From NCBI GenBank assembly GCA_018897225.1, contig JAHILC010000041.1:1-9024 (forward strand): DNA of 9,024 bases, in the 5' to 3' direction. Source of the DNA: Actinomycetota bacterium (GTDB lineage: Bacteria; Actinomycetota; Humimicrobiia; Humimicrobiales; Humimicrobiaceae). Below are positions 6,829-9,024 of this stretch, in pieces. The notes under the pieces were generated by a model. That model ran no database searches, was not told the origin of the DNA, and was given only the letters and a program-made list of their open reading frames with translations. Positions within the stretch are counted from its first letter, which is position 1. Each line of letters begins with the position of its first letter. A program made the position numbers and the translations under genes.

Positions 6829-6939
6829 TCAATAAAATTCTGCCTTCCTTTTTTTATTAAAAAATTTTTGCTTTGGCAACTTTCGGATTTGCTTTAGTTC
6901 AGCAACTGCCTCTTCAATTTTTTTAATTCTTTCTTTCAT
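6829..6939 (-). pseudogene. HepT-like (DUF86) N-terminal remnant, 36 codons
   Basis: This short ORF begins MKERIKKIEEAVAELKQIRK and continues LPKQKFF, ending after 36 residues. The pattern of a helical start, then ELxxLRKLxxxxF and a basic stretch, resembles the N-terminus of HepT/DUF86 proteins, the RNase toxins paired with MNT nucleotidyltransferases. Those proteins are normally above 100 aa and carry a later Rx4-6H motif that is missing here, so this would be a dead fragment. It stops next to the terminator at 6782-6825. Family assignment from so few residues is tentative; it may instead be an unrelated small basic protein. The ribosome binding site is weak (GAGCGGG). Confidence 0.4.
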
Positions 6940-6968
6940 TTATATTCCCGCTCAAATAATTAAAAATT

Positions 6969-7094
6969 CTATCCTTTTATCTTATATTTTTCTTTAAGTA
7001 TATTTACGACTCTTAATTTTTCAGATCCAATAAATTCAATAAATTTATTAAAGTCAATTGTAATTCTTTCAATTTTATTTTTAAATTTATGATT
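6969..7094 (-). pseudogene. Unrecognised C-terminal gene fragment, 41 codons, no start codon
   Basis: An open stretch on the minus strand reads ITIDFNKFIEFIGSEKLR and ends in VVNILKEKYKIKG at a TAG. It opens directly after a stop codon and contains no ATG, GTG or TTG in frame, so as it stands it cannot be translated from its own start. It looks like the C-terminus of a gene whose front was lost at about 7090, where the plus-strand PASTA fragment also begins. It lies 29 bp upstream of the HepT-like fragment in the same orientation, so both may come from one operon. I do not recognise its family. Confidence 0.35.
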
Positions 7095-7351
7095 TCAGCA
7101 TTGAACAGCCTGTTGACAAGATTTATAAACAGGACCCGCTTGCAGCAGCAATAATCACGAAGAACACTAATGTAACGATATACATCAGCAAAGGAGAAGA
7201 TCCTGAAGGTATTATTCCAAATGTTATTGGAATGACAGAAGTTGATGCATTAGCGGCTTTAAGCAATGCTGGATTTAAAAATGTATCTGTCCAATACATT
7301 GAAAGTTATGAAAAAGATTTTAGTGTGGACAAAAATAGGGAAATATTGTAA
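7085..7351 (+). pseudogene. PASTA-domain protein fragment (C-terminal remnant, no start)
   Basis: The open frame has 88 sense codons before the stop. It reads FSIEQPVDKIYKQDPLAAAI, then the VTIYISKGEDPEG end of one PASTA unit, then IIPNVIGMTEVDALAALSNA and GFKNVSVQY, the start of a second unit. PASTA domains normally sit outside the cell on PknB/PrkC-type kinases and class A penicillin-binding proteins, where they bind muropeptides. Here there is no start codon, membrane helix or catalytic domain, and an in-frame stop lies six bases before the recognisable part. It is therefore a remnant of a larger gene. The second unit ends early in a divergent tail (SVDKNREIL) and stops, so the 3' end may also be degraded. 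Confidence 0.75.
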
Positions 7352-7518
7352 TTTTTATTTGTGTAACGTAGGATATTATGCTTTAATTTAATATCTTATT
7401 ATCAAGTCGAAAGGAGTTACAACCTATTTTCCGCAAGTAAAAATTGCAATTTTTCAGTATTTTTACTTAGCTAAACCAGTGTAATTATCTTTGGATACAG
7501 CAAATAAATCAAGAATCC
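7352..7518. other. Gene-free AT-rich spacer between the PASTA fragment and the IS end
   Basis: I see no coding sequence here. It contains an inverted repeat, AAGTAAAAAT (7435-7444) with ATTTTTACTT (7459-7468), and inside it the short palindrome AAAAATTGCAATTTTT. Neither has the T run of a terminator. A good AAAGGAG (near 7410) is not followed by a plausible ORF and may be a relic. Confidence 0.5.
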
Positions 7519-7521
7519 GAA

Positions 7522-7578
7522 TTGCCTCATCTAAAAAGTATCCCAAATAGTATCGTTGCGTCATTTAAAAAAAGTATC
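7522..7578. repeat. Reiterated IS end repeats
   Basis: Two near-identical direct repeats lie at 7522-7542 and 7556-7578. Both have the form TTGCnTCATnT, an A run, then AGTATC; they differ by two substitutions and two bases of A-run length. A third partial copy ending AAATAGTATC sits between them, so AGTATC recurs at 7537, 7549 and 7573, spaced 12 and 24 bp. Multiple direct repeats of this kind at a terminus are typical transposase binding sites. An origin iteron or operator role is possible but less likely next to a transposase fragment. Confidence 0.6.
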
Positions 7579-7633
7579 TGAAATTATTTAGAAAATTTTA
7601 GATAAAATCCCTATATTTAAACATAATATCTAT

Positions 7634-7801
7634 TTCTTTTAATTGGGGTATCCGCTTAACTCAAGTAGTGGGGTATGTATGTGACTTTTGCTGCCAATTG
7701 ATGTCTTAGTGGGGGGTTATCTCATTAAATACTACTAATATGGGACCTTATCCCCATAAATTTGGCTAACTTGAGTTAAGCGGATACCCCAATTCTTTTA
7801 A
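7634..7801. repeat. 9-bp target-site duplication flanking the MITE
   Basis: TTCTTTTAA occurs at 7634-7642 and again at 7793-7801, exactly abutting the two inverted ends of the element between them. The next base on each side differs, so the duplication is nine bases. This is the footprint expected of transposition. Confidence 0.75.
7643..7792. mobile_element. MITE-like 150-bp non-coding element with perfect 24-bp terminal inverted repeats
   Basis: The ends begin TTGGGGTATCCGCTTAAC and are perfect inverted copies over 24 bp (7643-7666 and 7769-7792). The immediately adjacent AA/TT extends the symmetry to 26 because the target duplication happens to end in AA. The interior of about 100 bp is G-rich in places (AGTGGGG, AGTGGGGGG) and has no ORF. 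It therefore depends on a transposase encoded elsewhere that recognises this inverted repeat. A 9-bp duplication is compatible with several families (IS1, IS4 and IS256 groups among them), so the parent is not assigned. The intact ends and identical duplication suggest a fairly recent insertion. Confidence 0.8.
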
Positions 7802-7819
7802 ATAGAGGGGGTGAAAGGG

Positions 7820-7978
7820 ATGTTATCAATGAGGCATAAAAAAGCAGTTACTACTGAGGTTAAGAAAAGATATACAAAAGAAACCAAGAAGGGTAAAACT
7901 ACAATTTTGGATGAATTTATAGCACTTACCGGCTATAACAGATATGGGGAGCTCCCCATATTGGGCATTTTATTATGA
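7820..7978 (+). pseudogene. Transposase N-terminal stub (integrase-type, 52 codons)
   Basis: The frame starts MLSMRHKKAVTTEVKKRYTK and includes KGKTTILDEFIALTGYNR. The K-rich helix followed by ILDEFxxLTGYNR is what I recognise as the helix-turn-helix N-terminus of DDE integrase-type transposases (IS481/ISNCY-like). In those proteins the sequence continues into the catalytic domain for several hundred residues. Here homology-like sequence stops right after GYNR, at a 20-bp perfect palindrome, and a stop follows within 14 codons. A GGGGGTGAAAGGG purine run lies just before the ATG at 7820, and MRHKK from the fourth codon is an alternative start. A second reading frame is open to 8021 (PYWAFYYEKIKVIGDML), which could be further debris. 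It is not functional. Confidence 0.65.
7942..7961. repeat. 20-bp perfect palindrome at the transposase break
   Basis: ATATGGGGAG is followed directly by its exact reverse complement, CTCCCCATAT. It sits where the transposase-like reading stops, so it may mark a deletion or rearrangement junction. Confidence 0.7.
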
Positions 7979-8107
7979 AAAAATAAAAGTTATAGGCGAT
8001 ATGTTAAATGATCTTGGCTAATTCTTCATCATACTTTATATTTTTACAATTATGATTCCAATTTCGCTTACATTGAGTTAGTGTTTTAGACATGGTACAA
8101 TGCCTTG

Positions 8108-8368
8108 TCAAGCTGTTCTCGTAATCATTCGTTCGTATTCGTTGTGAGAACCAATCCAAACCCAAATGAAGTCTTGAACATTCTCAACTGCAAGTGCTCT
8201 ATGATTAAATCCAGCCCGAATTGACCAAAATTTACCTACTTTCTTGAAATGGAGGGATGGATGCAAAGGATTCATTTTGAGTAGCTCAAAGTTTTTCTTT
8301 GATACCTTTTGAACGGGGCCTGGAAGGTTATCAAAGCATTTCCAGAAGCGGTTTGTTGTTCGATGCAT
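8108..8368 (-). CDS. RelE/ParE-superfamily toxin of a type II toxin-antitoxin pair
   Basis: An 86-aa basic protein of typical toxin length. It shows a helical N-terminus (FWKCFDNLPGPVQKVSKKNF), then HPSLHFKKVGKFWSIRAGF, the RALAVE strand and the C-terminal FIWVWIGSHNEYERMI. The order LxP..V...A/SKKNFELL, then HPSLxFKKxGxFWSxR, and the WIGxHxEYE ending are the marks of this ParE/RelE-like group. Members act either as ribosome-dependent mRNA endonucleases or as gyrase inhibitors; the sequence does not decide which. It begins directly after the antitoxin stop (TAA then ATG), so translation is coupled, with AAGGGAA as ribosome binding site inside the antitoxin gene. No frameshift is seen. No clear terminator follows. 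Confidence 0.85.
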   Translation of the reverse strand: MHRTTNRFWKCFDNLPGPVQKVSKKNFELLKMNPLHPSLHFKKVGKFWSIRAGFNHRALAVENVQDFIWVWIGSHNEYERMITRTA

Positions 8369-8569
8369 TTATAGTTCCCTTAGCTTTCCCTTCGCTTTTT
8401 CATTAAGGGCTTCCTTGATCAGAAAATCCAACTTTCCTAATTCTGAGTCTATATCAATCTGTCTATCCCATTTTCCCCAGTCCCTTTCAGAAAACCATTC
8501 TCTCAACCGAGTATATTCCTCTTCTGAAAGGGATTCAATTGAACATAGGATTTTCTCTACTTTTGACAT
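8369..8569 (-). CDS. Antitoxin of the type II pair (66 aa)
   Basis: A small acidic protein, MSKVEKILCSIESLSEEEYT, then RLREWFSERDWGKWDRQI, then a C-terminal helix ending KAKGKLREL. The LSxEEYxxLREWFxERDWxxWDRQIexD pattern is the usual antitoxin partner of this ParE/RelE-like toxin group. The acidic N-terminal part probably dimerises and the C-terminal part wraps the toxin. I chose the ATG at 8569 because AGGAG (8576-8580) lies six bases upstream; an in-frame TTG at 8575 abuts that site and is unlikely. The gene order, antitoxin first, allows the antitoxin-toxin complex to repress the operon, but no clear operator is visible upstream. Confidence 0.85.
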   Translation of the reverse strand: MSKVEKILCSIESLSEEEYTRLREWFSERDWGKWDRQIDIDSELGKLDFLIKEALNEKAKGKLREL

Positions 8570-8760
8570 ATACAACTCCTTTTTTTATTTAAGGTCTAAC
8601 ATAGGTTTATCTTTACTAATAAAATTACGGTTACTGCTTTTTTTAACCATATAATCCTTCATTCTAAAAATTATTTCTACCCTATTAAACGTTTATAGCC
8701 AACATTTAACTGTTTATTTTAACATAATACCTTATTTATTATACAGCTTTATAAAGCGGT
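8570..8760. other. Spacer between rsmB and the toxin-antitoxin operon
   Basis: This 191-bp AT-rich gap should hold the toxin-antitoxin promoter, but no clean -35/-10 pair stands out. A 12-bp palindrome GCTTTATAAAGC (8746-8757) follows the rsmB stop and is too short and lacks a T run to be a firm terminator. On the minus strand a 25-codon ORF (8662-8585, MKDYMVKKSSNRNFISKDK) ends shortly before the antitoxin ribosome binding site. It may be a gene remnant or chance, and I do not call it as a gene. Confidence 0.4.
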
Positions 8761-9024
8761 TTAATATGAATTTTTTATAAGGCTGCAGACAAAGCCTGCC
8801 TCGCTGTTAAAATAGTAAGGCATTATTTCAAAACAGCCTTTATTTCTTAACTTTTCCAAACCTTTATCTTCACTAATACCTTTACTCCTAAAATCTTCTG
8901 TTAAGATTTTAGCTAACTTCTCAAACACTGGTGGTTTTTCCAATGTATATTCTCCCCTGAAACTTTTCAGGAATTTTTCTATAACATTCTGATTTTCTAT
9001 TGGTGATATTGTACATGTATAAAA
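8761..9024 (-). CDS. rsmB: RsmB, 16S rRNA (cytosine-967-C5)-methyltransferase, C-terminal 87 residues (cut by the window edge)
   Basis: RsmB (Sun/Fmu) methylates C967 of 16S rRNA using S-adenosylmethionine. The frame is open to the right edge with no start codon needed; full-length family members have about 430-450 aa. The first visible residues, FYTCTISPIENQNVIEKFL, match the YxTCxxxPEEN motif of the family. The cysteine in this motif is the catalytic nucleophile (C375 in E. coli). The protein then has a variable, lysine-rich stretch and ends with the strand pair CFEIMPYYFNSEAGF and VCSLIKN, corresponding to the usual terminal IxPxxxxxDGFFxAxLxK. The variable part lacks the Gly-rich texture usual there, but no break is seen. 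Confidence 0.85.
   Translation of the reverse strand, partial: FYTCTISPIENQNVIEKFLKSFRGEYTLEKPPVFEKLAKILTEDFRSKGISEDKGLEKLRNKGCFEIMPYYFNSEAGFVCSLIKNSY

Larger units (their letters stand above)
7519..7978 (+). mobile_element. Broken insertion sequence: left end plus transposase stub, split by a MITE
   Basis: Reiterated end repeats (7522-7578), a short leader, and the first 52 codons of a transposase ORF (7820-7978) together look like the left part of one IS. A MITE-like element sits in the leader. Removing it and one copy of its target duplication would put the ORF start about 85-90 bp from the end repeats, a normal IS layout. The right end and most of the transposase are missing, so the element should not be mobile. 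The true outer boundary cannot be fixed without a full copy. Confidence 0.6.

Noticed and set aside
7435..7468. 10-bp inverted repeat as a terminator
   Set aside because: It consists almost only of A/T pairs, has no GC core and is not followed by a T run or preceded by an intact gene.
7463..7564. 33-codon minus-strand ORF beginning MTQRYYLGYFLDEAIRILDL
   Set aside because: It overlaps the reiterated IS end repeats, which explain the sequence better, and it has no ribosome binding site or recognised family.
8087..8107. Imperfect hairpin after the toxin gene as a terminator
   Set aside because: The stem is interrupted (four plus two pairs) and no T run follows on the minus strand.
8415..8654. 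79-codon plus-strand ORF over the antitoxin gene
   Set aside because: It is antisense to the antitoxin, which has a good ribosome binding site and a coupled toxin partner.

Overview
The window comes from a low-GC bacterial chromosome. It carries a complete bacillithiol (BSH) biosynthesis operon, so the host probably uses BSH as its low-molecular-weight thiol. BSH is best known from Firmicutes but also occurs in Deinococcus, Bacteroidetes and other lineages. Shine-Dalgarno sites and promoters look sigma70-like, and RsmB and PASTA-type sequences are present. A low-GC Gram-positive-type or deep-branching anaerobic lineage fits, but I cannot name the taxon from this window alone.

Layout. (1) 1-643, minus: the first 214 codons of ilvD (dihydroxy-acid dehydratase), running off the left edge. 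(2) 644-1100: its long AT-rich upstream region, with two candidate promoters and a 42-codon ORF whose end is almost solid Ile/Leu/Val. This is a possible branched-chain amino-acid leader peptide or a small membrane protein. (3) 1101-2677, minus: a two-way terminator, then an exported trypsin-like protease with a C-terminal membrane anchor and a cytoplasmic zinc ribbon, driven by a clear promoter at 2737-2764. (4) 2779-6306, minus: bshC-bshB1-bshA in that transcription order, spaced 0 and 12 nt apart. (5) 6557-6706, plus: a 49-aa zinc-ribbon protein of the DUF5679 type, diverging from bshC and ending at a strong terminator.

(6) 6829-8107 is a scrapyard of fragments. It holds two minus-strand remnants (one HepT-like), a headless PASTA fragment, and a broken insertion sequence with reiterated end repeats and a 52-codon transposase stub. 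A 150-bp MITE-like element sits inside that IS, with perfect 24-bp inverted ends and a 9-bp target duplication. (7) 8108-8569, minus: an intact-looking type II toxin-antitoxin pair (antitoxin first, RelE/ParE-like toxin second). (8) 8761-9024, minus: the C-terminus of rsmB (16S rRNA m5C967 methyltransferase), entering from the right edge.

Functionally, BshA makes GlcNAc-malate, BshB1 deacetylates it, and BshC adds cysteine to give BSH, so one transcript encodes the whole pathway. The ilvD leader and the nested mobile elements at 7519-7978 are the parts most worth a second look. No tRNA, rRNA, CRISPR array or recognisable riboswitch was seen.
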